Source: Streptomyces sp. CG1
Lineage (GTDB): Bacteria; Actinomycetota; Actinomycetes; Streptomycetales; Streptomycetaceae
Assembly: GCF_041080625.1 (NCBI RefSeq)
Contig: NZ_CP163518.1
Location: 7,371,501-7,435,500 of the forward strand
DNA: 64,000 nt
Direction of reading: 5' to 3'
In this document: in pieces, positions 1 through 11,257 of the stretch
Layout of the letters: every line of letters begins with the position of its first letter
Numbering within the stretch: the stretch's first letter is position 1
Translations under genes and position numbers: made by a program
Notes under the pieces: generated by a model
What the model was told of the DNA's origin: nothing
The model's database searches: none
What the model saw: the letters and a program-made list of their open reading frames with translations, nothing else

Positions 1-660
1 CGCCGCGATCATGCCGACACCGGTGATCACCGCGGCCGTGGAGCCGCCGCCGTGGTGCACGACCTTCGACCAGTCGGTGTTGACGGCCAGGTAGACCAGG
101 ACCAGCACCGAGAAGACGCCGAAGAAATAGGTCGCGTACTTGTTGCACTTCTGCACGGCGTTGATGCCGAGACCGGAGATCGCGAAGGTCGCGACGACGA
201 ACACCAGCAGCATCACCATGTCCAGCACGCTGTTCGCCTTGAGACCGAACAGGATGTCCAGGATGGTGAGCATCGCGTAGGCGCCGGTGACCGCGTTGAT
301 CGTCTCCCAGCCCCAGCGCGCGACCCAGATCAGCGAGCCGGGCAGCAGATTGCCGCGCTGGCCGAAGACGGCACGCGAGAGCGCCATACCGGGCGCGCCG
401 CCCCGCTTGCCGGCGATGCCGATCAGCCCGACCAGGCCGTACGACACGATCGGCGCGGCCACCGCGACGACGAGCGCCTGCCAGATGTTCAGGTGGTACG
501 CCACGACGAGGCTCGCGCCCATCGTCAGCAGCAGCACGCTGATGTTGGCGCCGACCCAGGTGGGGAACAGCTCACGGGTCTTGGCGGTGCGCTCGTGATC
601 CGGGACCTGCTCGATGCCTCGGGTCTCGAGAGCGCCTTCGGTCTCGACGGTTTTGGTCAT
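1..660 (-). CDS. NCS1-family nucleobase/allantoin-type permease, N-terminal part (runs off the window)
   Basis: Reading the complement from the ATG at 660 gives an uninterrupted 220-codon frame that leaves the window at base 1. After a short polar N-terminus, the motif FPTWVGANISV opens the first membrane segment. More hydrophobic helices follow, along with the loop IAGKRGGAPGMALSRAVFG, which is typical of nucleobase:cation symporter-1 proteins (cytosine, uracil, allantoin or thiamine carriers). The family imports nucleobase-like compounds across the cytoplasmic membrane by cation symport. Substrate cannot be inferred because the C-terminal half is missing. No clear Shine-Dalgarno sequence precedes the ATG. 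The gene is divergent from ftsY. Confidence 0.85.
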   Translation of the reverse strand, partial: MTKTVETEGALETRGIEQVPDHERTAKTRELFPTWVGANISVLLLTMGASLVVAYHLNIWQALVVAVAAPIVSYGLVGLIGIAGKRGGAPGMALSRAVFGQRGNLLPGSLIWVARWGWETINAVTGAYAMLTILDILFGLKANSVLDMVMLLVFVVATFAISGLGINAVQKCNKYATYFFGVFSVLVLVYLAVNTDWSKVVHHGGGSTAAVITGVGMIAA

Positions 661-946
661 GAAGAAATGGCCAGACGTGGGGGGACAGCGGACGATCGGA
701 CTCTACGCGCGTCAACAGAGTCGCCACCATCGTACTTTGCTCCGACTCCTTGCTTTAAGTGGCCTTTGTCTCTCAGAGGAAGCCACAAACCGACGGCGCC
801 TGCATACCGGACCCGTTGTGACTCCGCCCCTCGGGGGCTTCCGGCCGGCGCGAGGCCGGACCACGGGCCGGGCCGGGCCGGCGGGGCCTGTGGCCCGCGC
901 GTGGAACGAACGGCCGAGCGGGGGGTCACGCCATACTGGCCTTGTT
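661..946. other. Divergent intergenic region, permease / ftsY
   Basis: This 286-bp region separates the permease start from the ftsY start and must hold both promoters. On the complement there is a TTGACG box in the stretch 706-720, a possible permease -35. On the plus strand CATACT at 932-937 lies 9 nt before the ftsY ATG and could be a -10 for a near-leaderless message. Neither call is strong. No open frame with Streptomyces codon bias was found here. Confidence 0.4.
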
Positions 947-2161
947 ATGGAAACCGTCATCCTTGCTGTAGTCATCGCTGTGGTCGTGATCGGCGCGCTC
1001 GGTGGGCTGATCGTGGGCAGCCGGCGCCGGAAGCCGCTGCCACCGCCGCCCCCGAAGACGCCCGACATCACCGCACCCCCGGCCGAGCCGCACGTCGGCG
1101 ACGAGGCCGAGACGCCGCGCGACGAACCGCGCCGGACGATCGAGGAGGTGGATCTCCCCGGCGGCGCCGCACCGGTCGCCGTGGAGGAGCCTCCTGTTGG
1201 CCCCGTCCTCGAAGAGGCTCCCGAGCTAGAGGTCCCGGAGCCCACCGCAGGCCGGCTGGTCCGGCTGCGCGCCCGCCTGTCCCGCTCCCAGAACGCTCTC
1301 GGCAAGGGCCTGCTCACGCTGCTCTCGCGTGAGCACCTGGACGACGAGACCTGGGAGGAGATCGAGGACACGCTGCTCACCGCCGACGTCGGCGTGCAGC
1401 CCACCCAGGAACTGGTCGAGGGCCTGCGCGAGCGCGTGAAGGTGCTCGGCACCCGCACCCCGGACGAACTGCGCGGCCTGCTGCGCGAGGAGCTGCTCAA
1501 GCTGGTCGGCACCGACGTCGACCGCTCGGTGAAGACCGAGCCCGAGGACCGCAAGCCCGGCATCGTGATGGTCGTCGGCGTCAACGGCACCGGCAAGACC
1601 ACCACCACCGGCAAGCTCGCGCGCGTGCTCGTGGCCGACGGCCGCACCGTCGTCCTGGGCGCCGCCGACACCTTCCGTGCCGCCGCCGCCGACCAGCTGC
1701 AGACCTGGGGCGAGCGCGTCGGCGCCCACACCGTGCGCGGGCCCGAGGCCGGCGACCCCGCCTCCGTCGCCTTCGACGCGGTCAAGGAAGGCAAGGAGAT
1801 GGGGGTCGACGTCGTCCTCATCGACACCGCCGGCCGGCTGCACACCAAGACCGGCCTCATGGACGAGCTGGGCAAGGTCAAGCGGGTCGTGGAGAAGCAC
1901 GCGCCGCTCGACGAGGTGCTGCTCGTCCTGGACGCCACCACCGGCCAGAACGGCCTGGTGCAGGCCCGTGTCTTCGCGGAGGTCGTGGACATCACCGGCA
2001 TCGTGCTGACCAAGCTGGACGGCACGGCCAAGGGCGGCATCGTCGTCGCGGTCCAGCGCGAGCTGGGCGTGCCGGTCAAGCTGGTCGGTCTCGGCGAGGG
2101 CGCGGACGATCTGGCGCCGTTCGAGCCGGAGGCGTTCGTGGATGCCCTTATCGGTGAGTGA
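947..2161 (+). CDS. ftsY: Signal recognition particle receptor FtsY
   Basis: FtsY is the membrane-docking GTPase that receives SRP-ribosome complexes and hands them to the Sec translocon. The 404-residue protein starts with an N-terminal hydrophobic segment (residues 3-20, METVILAVVIAVVVIGALGG), then a Pro/Glu-rich acidic linker, then the NG GTPase domain from about residue 100. The P-loop GVNGTGKTTTTGK lies near residue 208; DTAGR and TKLDG follow in the correct order. The upstream frame is open, but ATG 947 was chosen because it begins the conserved membrane segment. The gene ends at a strong bidirectional hairpin facing the convergent primase gene. It sits 7.5 kb from ffh, its functional partner. 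Confidence 0.95.
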   Translation: METVILAVVIAVVVIGALGGLIVGSRRRKPLPPPPPKTPDITAPPAEPHVGDEAETPRDEPRRTIEEVDLPGGAAPVAVEEPPVGPVLEEAPELEVPEPTAGRLVRLRARLSRSQNALGKGLLTLLSREHLDDETWEEIEDTLLTADVGVQPTQELVEGLRERVKVLGTRTPDELRGLLREELLKLVGTDVDRSVKTEPEDRKPGIVMVVGVNGTGKTTTTGKLARVLVADGRTVVLGAADTFRAAAADQLQTWGERVGAHTVRGPEAGDPASVAFDAVKEGKEMGVDVVLIDTAGRLHTKTGLMDELGKVKRVVEKHAPLDEVLLVLDATTGQNGLVQARVFAEVVDITGIVLTKLDGTAKGGIVVAVQRELGVPVKLVGLGEGADDLAPFEPEAFVDALIGE

Positions 2162-2192
2162 GCGGGGCGCACCCGCACCCCGCGCTTTCAGG

Positions 2193-2231
2193 AAGTGCCC
2201 GCCCTCAAGGTGCAGTTGAGGACGGGCACTT
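2193..2231. terminator. Bidirectional hairpin terminator, ftsY / primase-polymerase gene
   Basis: Inverted repeat with arms at 2193-2208 and 2216-2231. It pairs 15 of 16 positions around a 7-nt loop and is followed on the plus strand by a short T-containing run. It lies 32 nt after the ftsY stop and 18 nt before the stop of the convergent gene, so it probably serves both. Confidence 0.75.
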
Positions 2232-2248
2232 TGCCTTTCCGGTGGCGG

Positions 2249-2911
2249 TTACGCCCGTGCCCGCGACCGATGGGCCACATACGCCAGCGTCCCCAGCAGC
2301 AGCCGTGCCGCCGGTGGCCGGGTCGCCGAGTCCAGCGCGGGTGGGCGCAGCCAGTGCACCGGGCCCAGGCCGCCCCGGTCGGAGGGCGGCGCGGTGACGT
2401 GCGTACCGGGGCCGAGGCCGCGCAGGTCCAGGGCCGAGGGGTCGTCCCAGCCCATGCGGTAGAGCAGCCGGGGGAGTTCGGCGGCGGCGCCGGGAGCGAC
2501 GAAGAAGTGGGCGCGGCCGTCCGGGGTCGCGGTGACCGGGCCGAGGGGGAGGCCCATGCGCTCCAGGCGGACCAGGGCGCGGCGGCCGGCGGCCTCGGAG
2601 ACCTCGATGACGTCGAACGCCCGGCCCACGGGCAGCATCACCGCGGCGCCCGGGAACTCGGACCAGGCCTTGCTCACCTCGCCCAGCGTGGCCCCGGCCG
2701 GCACCTGGGGTGCGAAGTCCAGCGGATGGGCGCCCGGTGCCGTACAGTCGGCGCGTCCGCAAGAGCAGGCGCCCGCCGCGGCCCGCGCCCCCGGCACCAC
2801 GTCCCAGCCCCACAGCCCGGTGAACTCGGCGACGGCGGTGCACTCCGACGAACGGCCGCGCCGGCGCGTGCCGGAGCGGATCTCGCGAATGCCGCCGATC
2901 GTGAAGCCCAT
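2249..2911 (-). CDS. Bifunctional DNA primase/polymerase (PrimPol) domain protein
   Basis: A 220-residue protein matching the small primase-polymerase-domain proteins (PrimPol, PF09250-like) kept next to ftsY in Streptomyces. It has the family's cysteine cluster CSCGRADCTAPGAHP (about residues 49-63), the segment AWSEFPGAAVMLPVGRAFDV that precedes the acidic active-site region, and a C-terminal block with GPGTHVTAPPS. The domain fold is shared with archaeo-eukaryotic primases, but at this size, without a helicase partner, the cellular role is unknown. It is convergent with ftsY and divergent from nsdA. Confidence 0.8.
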   Translation of the reverse strand: MGFTIGGIREIRSGTRRRGRSSECTAVAEFTGLWGWDVVPGARAAAGACSCGRADCTAPGAHPLDFAPQVPAGATLGEVSKAWSEFPGAAVMLPVGRAFDVIEVSEAAGRRALVRLERMGLPLGPVTATPDGRAHFFVAPGAAAELPRLLYRMGWDDPSALDLRGLGPGTHVTAPPSDRGGLGPVHWLRPPALDSATRPPAARLLLGTLAYVAHRSRARA

Positions 2912-3399
2912 GCCCCCTCCAACGGGTCAGCGCGCCGGTGGTTACGACACGGAACGAGACGAAAGCGGAAGGTAACGCTACGGCTCCGCTTTCCCGCGGT
3001 GAGGCGCGGTCAGGCGGCGCCTTGAAGCGCACCGAGTGGCGCATCGGGGACCGCGCGCCCCAGCGCGCGTCACTCCGCCCACTTCCGGCCGTCCTATGTC
3101 AAGTGAATCGCGTACGGGCGACCATGAGTTCATTCGAAGGGGTGGCGAATGGTGGCGTTTCCGGGATCCACGTGGCTGAGCGGGTGATCGTAGGATTACT
3201 GTGAGTGTGCGAGTCCGGGAGGCATATGCATCCAGGGGTATGCCGGAGGCGAGTCGTCAGCTCGTTCGAAGGGTGAGAACCTCCGGACGGGAAGCCGTAT
3301 TTACCGGCATTCTGATAGGGCTTGGCGCGCGGCGGTCTCCTTCCGGGGCGACCGAGGGTCGCAACGACGGCAAGTGGTCTCAGGAATGGGGGCGTTCCA
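2912..3399. other. Intergenic region upstream of nsdA (488 bp)
   Basis: No credible gene was found. Open frames here lack third-position GC bias. The region carries the divergent promoters of the primase-like gene and nsdA. The 8-mer TTCGAAGG occurs twice in similar contexts, around 3131 and around 3264, spaced about 133 bp apart, and could be a paired regulatory site. A G-rich stretch at 3388-3393 is the likely nsdA ribosome binding site. Confidence 0.4.
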
Positions 3400-4878
3400 G
3401 TGAGCGGCAACGGCGGTAGCGGGGTGAACGCTGACAAGCGCCCCAACGAGCTGCTCGGCTCGTGGTTCGTGCGCAGCGGCTGGTCCAAGGGCGAGCTTGC
3501 TCGCCAAGTGAACCGCAGGGCACGCCAGTTGGGGGCCAACCACATCTCCACCGACACCTCGCGCGTGCGCCGCTGGCTGGACGGGGAGAACCCGCGCGAG
3601 CCCATCCCGCGCATCCTCTCGGAGCTGTTCTCGGAGCGCTTCGGCTGTGTGGTCTCCATCGAGGACCTCGGCCTGCGCGCCGCCCGCCAGTCACCCTCCG
3701 CGACCGGTGTCGACCTGCCGTGGACGGGCCCGCAGACGGTCGCGCTGCTCAGCGAGTTCTCGCGCAGCGACCTGATGCTGGCCCGGCGCGGCTTCCTCGG
3801 CACCTCCCTGGCGCTGTCCGCCGGCCCCACCCTCATCGAGCCCATGCAGCGCTGGCTCGTCCCGACCCCCGCCTCCGCGGTCCCTGTCGCGCCGGAGCCC
3901 GTCCTCGACTCCCGCAGGCCCGGCCGGCTGTCCCGGCCCGAGCTTGACCTGCTGGAGTCGACCACGCGGATGTTCCGGCAGTGGGACGCCCAGTGCGGCG
4001 GCGGCCTGCGCCGCAAGGCGGTCGTCGGCCAGCTGCACGAGGTCACCGATCTGCTCCAGGAACCCCAGCCCGAGGCCACCACCCGCAAACTCTTCAAGGT
4101 CGCCGCCGAGCTGGCAGAGCTGGCCGGCTGGATGTCGTACGACGTCGGGCTGCAGCCCACCGCGCAGAAGTACTTCGTCCTCGCCCTGCACGCGGCCAAG
4201 GAGGCCGGCGACAAGCCGCTCGGCTCGTACATCCTCTCCAGCATGAGCCGCCAGATGATCCATCTCGGCCGGCCCGACGACGCCCTGGAGCTGATCCACC
4301 TCGCGCAGTACGGCAGCCGCGACTGCGCGAGCCCGCGCACCCAGTCCATGCTGTATGCGATGGAGGCTCGCGCCTACGCCAACATGGGGCAGCCCGGCAA
4401 GACCAAGCGCGCGGTCCGCATGGCCGAGGACACCTTCGCCGAGTCCGACGAGTGGGACGAGCCGGACCCCGACTGGATCCGCTTCTTCTCCGAGGCCGAG
4501 CTGTACGGCGAGAACTCCCACTCCTTCCGCGATCTCGCCTATGTCGCCGGACGCAGTCCCACCTACGCCTCCCTCGCCGAGCCGCTCATGCAGCGGGCGG
4601 TGGAGCTTTTCGCCAAGGACCACGAGCACCAGCGGTCGTACGCACTCAATCTGATCGGCATGGCCACCGTGCACCTGCTCCAGCGCGCGCCCGAAGAGAG
4701 CACGGCGTTTGCCACGCGGGCCATGGAGATCGCCAAGAAGGTCCGCTCCGAGCGGGTGAACACTCGTATCCGAAAGACGGTCGACACGGCCGTGCGCGAC
4801 TACGGCGACCTCACCGTCGTCAGCGACCTCGGCGACCAGCTCGCCGTCGACCTGCCGGAGACCGCGGAAGCGGTCTGA
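3400..4878 (+). CDS. nsdA: NsdA, developmental and antibiotic negative regulator
   Basis: A 492-residue protein matching NsdA, known in Streptomyces coelicolor as a negative affector of sporulation and antibiotic production. Residues about 10-80 contain an HTH-like segment (GWSKGELARQVNRRARQLG, then SRVRRWLDGENPREPIPRIL). Residues about 200-450 are helical and TPR-like (for example KAAELAELAGWMSYDVGLQ and LALHAAKEAGDKPLGSYILS). GTG 3400 was chosen over an upstream in-frame start because GGGGG lies 8 nt before it and because the conserved protein begins here. Binding partners are not evident from the sequence. The gene stands alone upstream of the ammonium operon. Confidence 0.92.
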   Translation: MSGNGGSGVNADKRPNELLGSWFVRSGWSKGELARQVNRRARQLGANHISTDTSRVRRWLDGENPREPIPRILSELFSERFGCVVSIEDLGLRAARQSPSATGVDLPWTGPQTVALLSEFSRSDLMLARRGFLGTSLALSAGPTLIEPMQRWLVPTPASAVPVAPEPVLDSRRPGRLSRPELDLLESTTRMFRQWDAQCGGGLRRKAVVGQLHEVTDLLQEPQPEATTRKLFKVAAELAELAGWMSYDVGLQPTAQKYFVLALHAAKEAGDKPLGSYILSSMSRQMIHLGRPDDALELIHLAQYGSRDCASPRTQSMLYAMEARAYANMGQPGKTKRAVRMAEDTFAESDEWDEPDPDWIRFFSEAELYGENSHSFRDLAYVAGRSPTYASLAEPLMQRAVELFAKDHEHQRSYALNLIGMATVHLLQRAPEESTAFATRAMEIAKKVRSERVNTRIRKTVDTAVRDYGDLTVVSDLGDQLAVDLPETAEAV

Positions 4879-5011
4879 CACCCCCGGCCACCCGTCCCCG
4901 GCCGCGGCCGGTCCTCCCGAACTGCCCGACTCGGCTCCCCCACGCCAGGTCATAGGAGAGGCCTGCCGCGGCCGGTCTGTATCTCCGGCCGGATCACCCG
5001 GAGCAGGTTGC

Positions 5012-6898
<1,887 letters not shown>

Positions 6899-6929
6899 CG
6901 GACAGCAGAAGAAGAACGGGAGTCACTGG

Positions 6930-9374
6930 GTGACGGGTACGGACGTGCGCACGGAAGCAGAGGACTCGGGACCCAGCGGCTACGCGGCGGCCCGGCTGCG
7001 CCTCCTCACCGAGGGGGCGCGGTCCGGGCCGCCGCGCCGTGCCGCCCTCGCGGAACTGACCGACGACTGGCTCAGCGGCCTGTTCACCGCGGCGGCCCAG
7101 GATCTCAGAGGCATCTCCCTGGTCGCCGTCGGCGGCTACGGCCGTGGCGAGCTGTCCCCGCGCAGCGACCTCGACCTCCTGCTGCTGCACGACGGCTCCG
7201 ACCCCGGCGCGGTCGCCGCCCTGGCCGACCGCCTCTGGTACCCGGTCTGGGACCTCGGCCTCGCCCTGGACCACTCCGTGCGCACCCCTGGAGAGGCCAG
7301 GAAGACCGCCGGGGAGGATTTGAAAGTCCAACTCGGTCTTCTGGACGCCCGGCATCTCGCCGGCGACCTCGGCCTCACCGCCGGGCTCCGGACGGCCGTC
7401 CTCGCCGACTGGCGCAACCAGGCGCCCAAACGCCTCCCCGAACTCCAGGAACTGTGCGCCGAACGCGCCGACCGGCAGGGCGAGTTGCAGTACCTGCTGG
7501 AACCCGACCTCAAGGAGGCGCGCGGCGGCCTGCGGGACGCCACCGCCCTGCGCGCCGTCGCCGCCTCCTGGCTCGCCGACGCCCCGCGAGAGGGCCTCGC
7601 CGACGCCCGCCGGCGCCTCCTCGACGTACGGGACGCGCTGCATCTGGCGACGGGCCGCGCCACCGACCGGCTCGCGCTCCAGGAGCAGGACCAGGTGGCG
7701 GCCGAGCTGGGCCTGCTCGACGCCGACACCCTGCTGCGGCAGGTCTACGAGGCGGCGCGCGTCATCTCGTACGCCAGTGACGTCACCTGGCGCGAAGTGG
7801 GGCGCGTACTGCGTTCGCGCGCCGTACGGCCGCGCCTGCGCGCCATGCTGGGCGGCGGCAAGCCGGTTGTGGAACGGTCGCCGTTGGCCGAGGGCGTGGT
7901 GGAGCAGGACGGCGAGGTGGTGCTCGCCCGTGCCGCGCGCCCCGAGCGCGACCCCGCGCTCCCGTTGCGTGCCGCGGCCGCCGCCGCGCAGGCCGGCCTC
8001 CCGCTCTCCCTGCACGCCGTACGGCGCATGGCCGGCGCCGCGCGCCCCCTGCCCACACCCTGGCCCGCCGAGGCCCGTGAACAGCTGGTCACCCTCCTCG
8101 GCTCCGGCCGCCCCACCGTCCAGGTCTGGGAGGCGCTGGAGGCAGAGGGCCTGATCAGCCGCCTGCTGCCGGACTGGGAACGGGTCCGCTGCCGCCCGCA
8201 GCGCAATGCCGTCCATGTGTGGACAGTCGATCGGCACCTCATCGAAACAGCGGTCCGCGCCTCCGAGCTGACCCGCCGGGTCAGCCGCCCCGACCTGCTC
8301 CTGGTCTCCGCCCTGCTGCACGACATCGGGAAGGGCTGGCCCGGCGACCACTCGCTGGCCGGCGAGATCATCGCCAAGGACGTGGCCGCGCGGATCGGCT
8401 TCGACCGGTCGGACGTGGCCGTGCTGTCGCTCCTGGTCCGCCACCACCTGCTGCTCATCGAGACGGCCACCCGCCGCGACCTGGACGACCCGGCCACGGT
8501 CCGCTCGGTTGCCGAGGCGGTCGGCACGCAGAGCACGCTGGAGCTGCTGCACGCGCTCACGGAGGCCGACGCCCTCGCCACCGGACCGGCGGCCTGGTCC
8601 TCCTGGCGCGGCTCCCTCGTCGCCGACCTGGTCCGGCGGGTCTCCGCCGTACTCGCCGGTGACGCCCCCGAGGAGCCGGAGCCCGCCGCGCCCACGGCCG
8701 AGCAGGAGCGGCTGGCGATCGAGGCGTACCGCACCGGCGGCCCGGTCCTCGCGCTGCGTGCCCAGACGGAACCGGTCACCGACCAGGAGACCGCCCAGGA
8801 ACCCCTCGGTGTCGAGCTGCTTATCGCCGTACCCGACCAGCCCGCCGTGCTCCCCGCCGTCGCCGGTGTGCTCGCCGTGCACCGCCTCACCGTCCGCACA
8901 GCCGAGCTGCGCACCCTGACGCTGCCGGACGACGTCGACGACGGCGGGGTGCTGCTGCTCAACTGGCGGGTGGCCGCCGAGTACGGCTCCCTGCCGCAGG
9001 CCACCCGGCTGCGCGCCGACCTCGTCCGCGCCCTCGACGGCAGCCTGGACATCGCCGGCCGCCTCGCCGAACGGGACGCGGCCTACCCCCGCCGCCGCGG
9101 CTGGACCGCCCCGCCGCCCCGGGTGACGGTGGCCCCGGCCGCCTCCCACCACGCCACGGTGATCGAGGTCCGCGCCCAGGACGCCCCGGGCCTGCTGCAC
9201 CGCATCGGCATGGCCCTGGAGAAGGCGGGGGTGCGGGTACGGAGCATGCATGTGAGCACGCTGGGCTCCAACGCCGTGGACGCGTTCTACGTCACCACCG
9301 GCGCGGGGGAGCCGCTGCCCGGGGACGACGCCGGGTCGCTGGCACGGGTGCTGGAAGAGACGTTGCGGGCCTGA
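6930..9374 (+). CDS. glnD: PII uridylyl-/adenylyltransferase GlnD
   Basis: An 814-residue modifier of GlnK. The nucleotidyltransferase domain shows GGYGRGELSPRSDLDLLLL (about residues 66-84). The HD domain, which removes the nucleotide, shows LLHDIGKGWPGDHS near residue 462. Two ACT-type glutamine-sensing domains fill the C-terminus (ELLIAVPDQPAVLPAVAGVL and EVRAQDAPGLLHRIGMALE). In S. coelicolor this enzyme adenylylates GlnK (known from the species). GTG 6930 was chosen because GGGAG lies 7 nt upstream; longer in-frame starts run into glnK. Confidence 0.95.
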   Translation: MTGTDVRTEAEDSGPSGYAAARLRLLTEGARSGPPRRAALAELTDDWLSGLFTAAAQDLRGISLVAVGGYGRGELSPRSDLDLLLLHDGSDPGAVAALADRLWYPVWDLGLALDHSVRTPGEARKTAGEDLKVQLGLLDARHLAGDLGLTAGLRTAVLADWRNQAPKRLPELQELCAERADRQGELQYLLEPDLKEARGGLRDATALRAVAASWLADAPREGLADARRRLLDVRDALHLATGRATDRLALQEQDQVAAELGLLDADTLLRQVYEAARVISYASDVTWREVGRVLRSRAVRPRLRAMLGGGKPVVERSPLAEGVVEQDGEVVLARAARPERDPALPLRAAAAAAQAGLPLSLHAVRRMAGAARPLPTPWPAEAREQLVTLLGSGRPTVQVWEALEAEGLISRLLPDWERVRCRPQRNAVHVWTVDRHLIETAVRASELTRRVSRPDLLLVSALLHDIGKGWPGDHSLAGEIIAKDVAARIGFDRSDVAVLSLLVRHHLLLIETATRRDLDDPATVRSVAEAVGTQSTLELLHALTEADALATGPAAWSSWRGSLVADLVRRVSAVLAGDAPEEPEPAAPTAEQERLAIEAYRTGGPVLALRAQTEPVTDQETAQEPLGVELLIAVPDQPAVLPAVAGVLAVHRLTVRTAELRTLTLPDDVDDGGVLLLNWRVAAEYGSLPQATRLRADLVRALDGSLDIAGRLAERDAAYPRRRGWTAPPPRVTVAPAASHHATVIEVRAQDAPGLLHRIGMALEKAGVRVRSMHVSTLGSNAVDAFYVTTGAGEPLPGDDAGSLARVLEETLRA

Positions 9375-9645
9375 CCCCACGAGAGCCGTGACCGCCGACC
9401 GAGCGTCCTCTCCGCGGCCGCGCGGGTGCTTCGGGGTGGCTCCCGGTGGTCGCGGAGGCGCTCCGGGGCGGCTCCCTGGGGTCGGCCCGGCCCTCTTCGA
9501 GTCCGGCCCGTGTGCCGCATGATCCACGGGCAGCGGGGGAGCAGCACTGCCCGCCGATCGCGACGGGCGGGGACTGTTGCCTTGCCGGGCCGGATACCCT
9601 GGAGGGCAGCCCAGACCATCCCCGACCCCGAGGACCGACGCCACC

Positions 9646-11196
9646 GTGTTCGATACCCTCTCCGACCGCCTCAGCGCGACTTTCAAAAACCTCCGCGGCA
9701 AGGGCAGGTTGTCCGAGGCGGACATCGACGCCACGGCGCGCGAGATCCGCATCGCGCTCCTCGAAGCCGACGTGGCGCTGCCGGTCGTCCGGACGTTCAT
9801 CAAGAGCGTCAAGGAACGCTCTTTGGGCGCCGAGGTCTCCAAGGCGCTGAACCCGGCCCAGCAGGTCCTGAAGATCGTCAACGACGAGCTGGTGACCATC
9901 CTCGGCGGCGAGACCCGGCGGCTGCGCTTCGCCAAGCAGCCGCCCACCGTGATCATGCTCGCAGGTCTCCAGGGTGCCGGTAAGACCACCCTCGCGGGCA
10001 AGCTCGGCCGCTGGCTGAAGGAGCAGGGCCACTCCCCGCTGCTGGTAGCCGCCGACCTCCAGCGCCCGAACGCCGTCAACCAGCTGAGCGTCGTCGCCGA
10101 GCGCGCGGGCGTGGCGGTCTTCGCGCCTGAGCCGGGCAACGGCGTCGGTGACCCGGTCCAGGTCGCCAAGGACTCCATCGAGTTCGCGAAGTCCAAGGTC
10201 CACGACATCGTGATCGTGGACACCGCCGGCCGTCTCGGTATCGACCAGGAGATGATGCAGCAGGCCGCGGACATCCGCGACGCCGTCTCCCCGGACGAGA
10301 TCCTTTTCGTCGTCGACGCGATGATCGGTCAGGACGCCGTCAACACCGCCGAGGCCTTCCGCGACGGCGTCGGCTTCGACGGCGTGGTGCTCTCCAAGCT
10401 CGACGGTGACGCCCGCGGTGGTGCCGCCCTGTCGATCCGCCAGATCACCGGCAAGCCGATCATGTTCGCGTCGAACGGCGAGAAGCTGGACGACTTCGAC
10501 GCCTTCCACCCGGACCGGATGGCCTCCCGCATCCTCGACATGGGTGACCTGCTCACCCTGATCGAGCAGGCGGAGAAGACCTTCAGCCAGGAAGAGGCCG
10601 CCAAGATGGCCTCGAAGCTGGCGTCCAAGAAGGGCCAGGACTTCACCCTGGACGACTTCCTGGCCCAGATGGAGCAGGTCAGGAAGATGGGCAGCATCAG
10701 CAAGCTGCTCGGCATGCTCCCGGGCATGGGCCAGATCAAGGACCAGATCCAGAACATCGACGAGCGGGACGTCGACCGCACCGCCGCGATCATCAAGTCG
10801 ATGACCCCGGGCGAGCGCCAGGACCCGACGATCATCAACGGCTCCCGCCGCGCCCGTATCGCCAAGGGTTCCGGCGTCGAGGTCAGCGCGGTGAAGAACC
10901 TGGTCGAGCGGTTCTTCGACGCCCGCAAGATGATGTCCCGCATGGCCCAGGGCGGCGGTATGCCGGGCATGCCGGGGATGCCGGGCATGGGTGGCGGCCC
11001 GGGCCGGTCCAAGAAGCAGCCGAAGAAGGCCAAGGGCAAGCAGCGCTCCGGCAACCCGATGAAGCGCAAGCAGCAGGAGCTGGAGGAGGCCCAGCGGCGC
11101 GAGACGGCCGGACAGGCCGGCGGCGCGTTCGGGCTGCCGCAGCAGGGCGGCCAGGACTTCGAGCTGCCGGACGAGTTCAAGAAGTTCATGGGCTGA
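9646..11196 (+). CDS. ffh: Signal recognition particle protein Ffh
   Basis: The SRP54 homologue binds 4.5S RNA and hydrophobic signal sequences. The 516-residue protein has an N domain, a G domain with P-loop GLQGAGKTT near residue 107, DTAGR near 192 and SKLDGDARGG near 250. The methionine-rich M domain follows from about 300 (GMLPGMGQIKDQI, SRRARIAKGSG, GGGMPGMPGMPGMGGG). Its G/K-rich C-terminal tail ends in DFELPDEFKKFMG. GTG 9646 (protein start VFDTLSDRLSATFKNLRG) matches the family N-terminus. The 271-bp gap after glnD suggests its own promoter. Confidence 0.97.
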   Translation: MFDTLSDRLSATFKNLRGKGRLSEADIDATAREIRIALLEADVALPVVRTFIKSVKERSLGAEVSKALNPAQQVLKIVNDELVTILGGETRRLRFAKQPPTVIMLAGLQGAGKTTLAGKLGRWLKEQGHSPLLVAADLQRPNAVNQLSVVAERAGVAVFAPEPGNGVGDPVQVAKDSIEFAKSKVHDIVIVDTAGRLGIDQEMMQQAADIRDAVSPDEILFVVDAMIGQDAVNTAEAFRDGVGFDGVVLSKLDGDARGGAALSIRQITGKPIMFASNGEKLDDFDAFHPDRMASRILDMGDLLTLIEQAEKTFSQEEAAKMASKLASKKGQDFTLDDFLAQMEQVRKMGSISKLLGMLPGMGQIKDQIQNIDERDVDRTAAIIKSMTPGERQDPTIINGSRRARIAKGSGVEVSAVKNLVERFFDARKMMSRMAQGGGMPGMPGMPGMGGGPGRSKKQPKKAKGKQRSGNPMKRKQQELEEAQRRETAGQAGGAFGLPQQGGQDFELPDEFKKFMG

Positions 11197-11245
11197 GTTC
11201 GCCCCCGGGTTCACCACTGGGCATGCCAGGGGTTGGTCATTGTCG

Positions 11246-11251
11246 TACGGT
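11246..11251 (+). promoter_or_regulatory. Putative -10 box for a leaderless ftsH transcript
   Basis: TACGGT (TANNNT pattern) ends 6 nt before ATG 11258, which would place transcription start at or near the start codon. No ribosome binding site is visible, which fits a leaderless message. The -35 is not obvious. Confidence 0.4.
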
Positions 11252-11257
11252 CCGGAT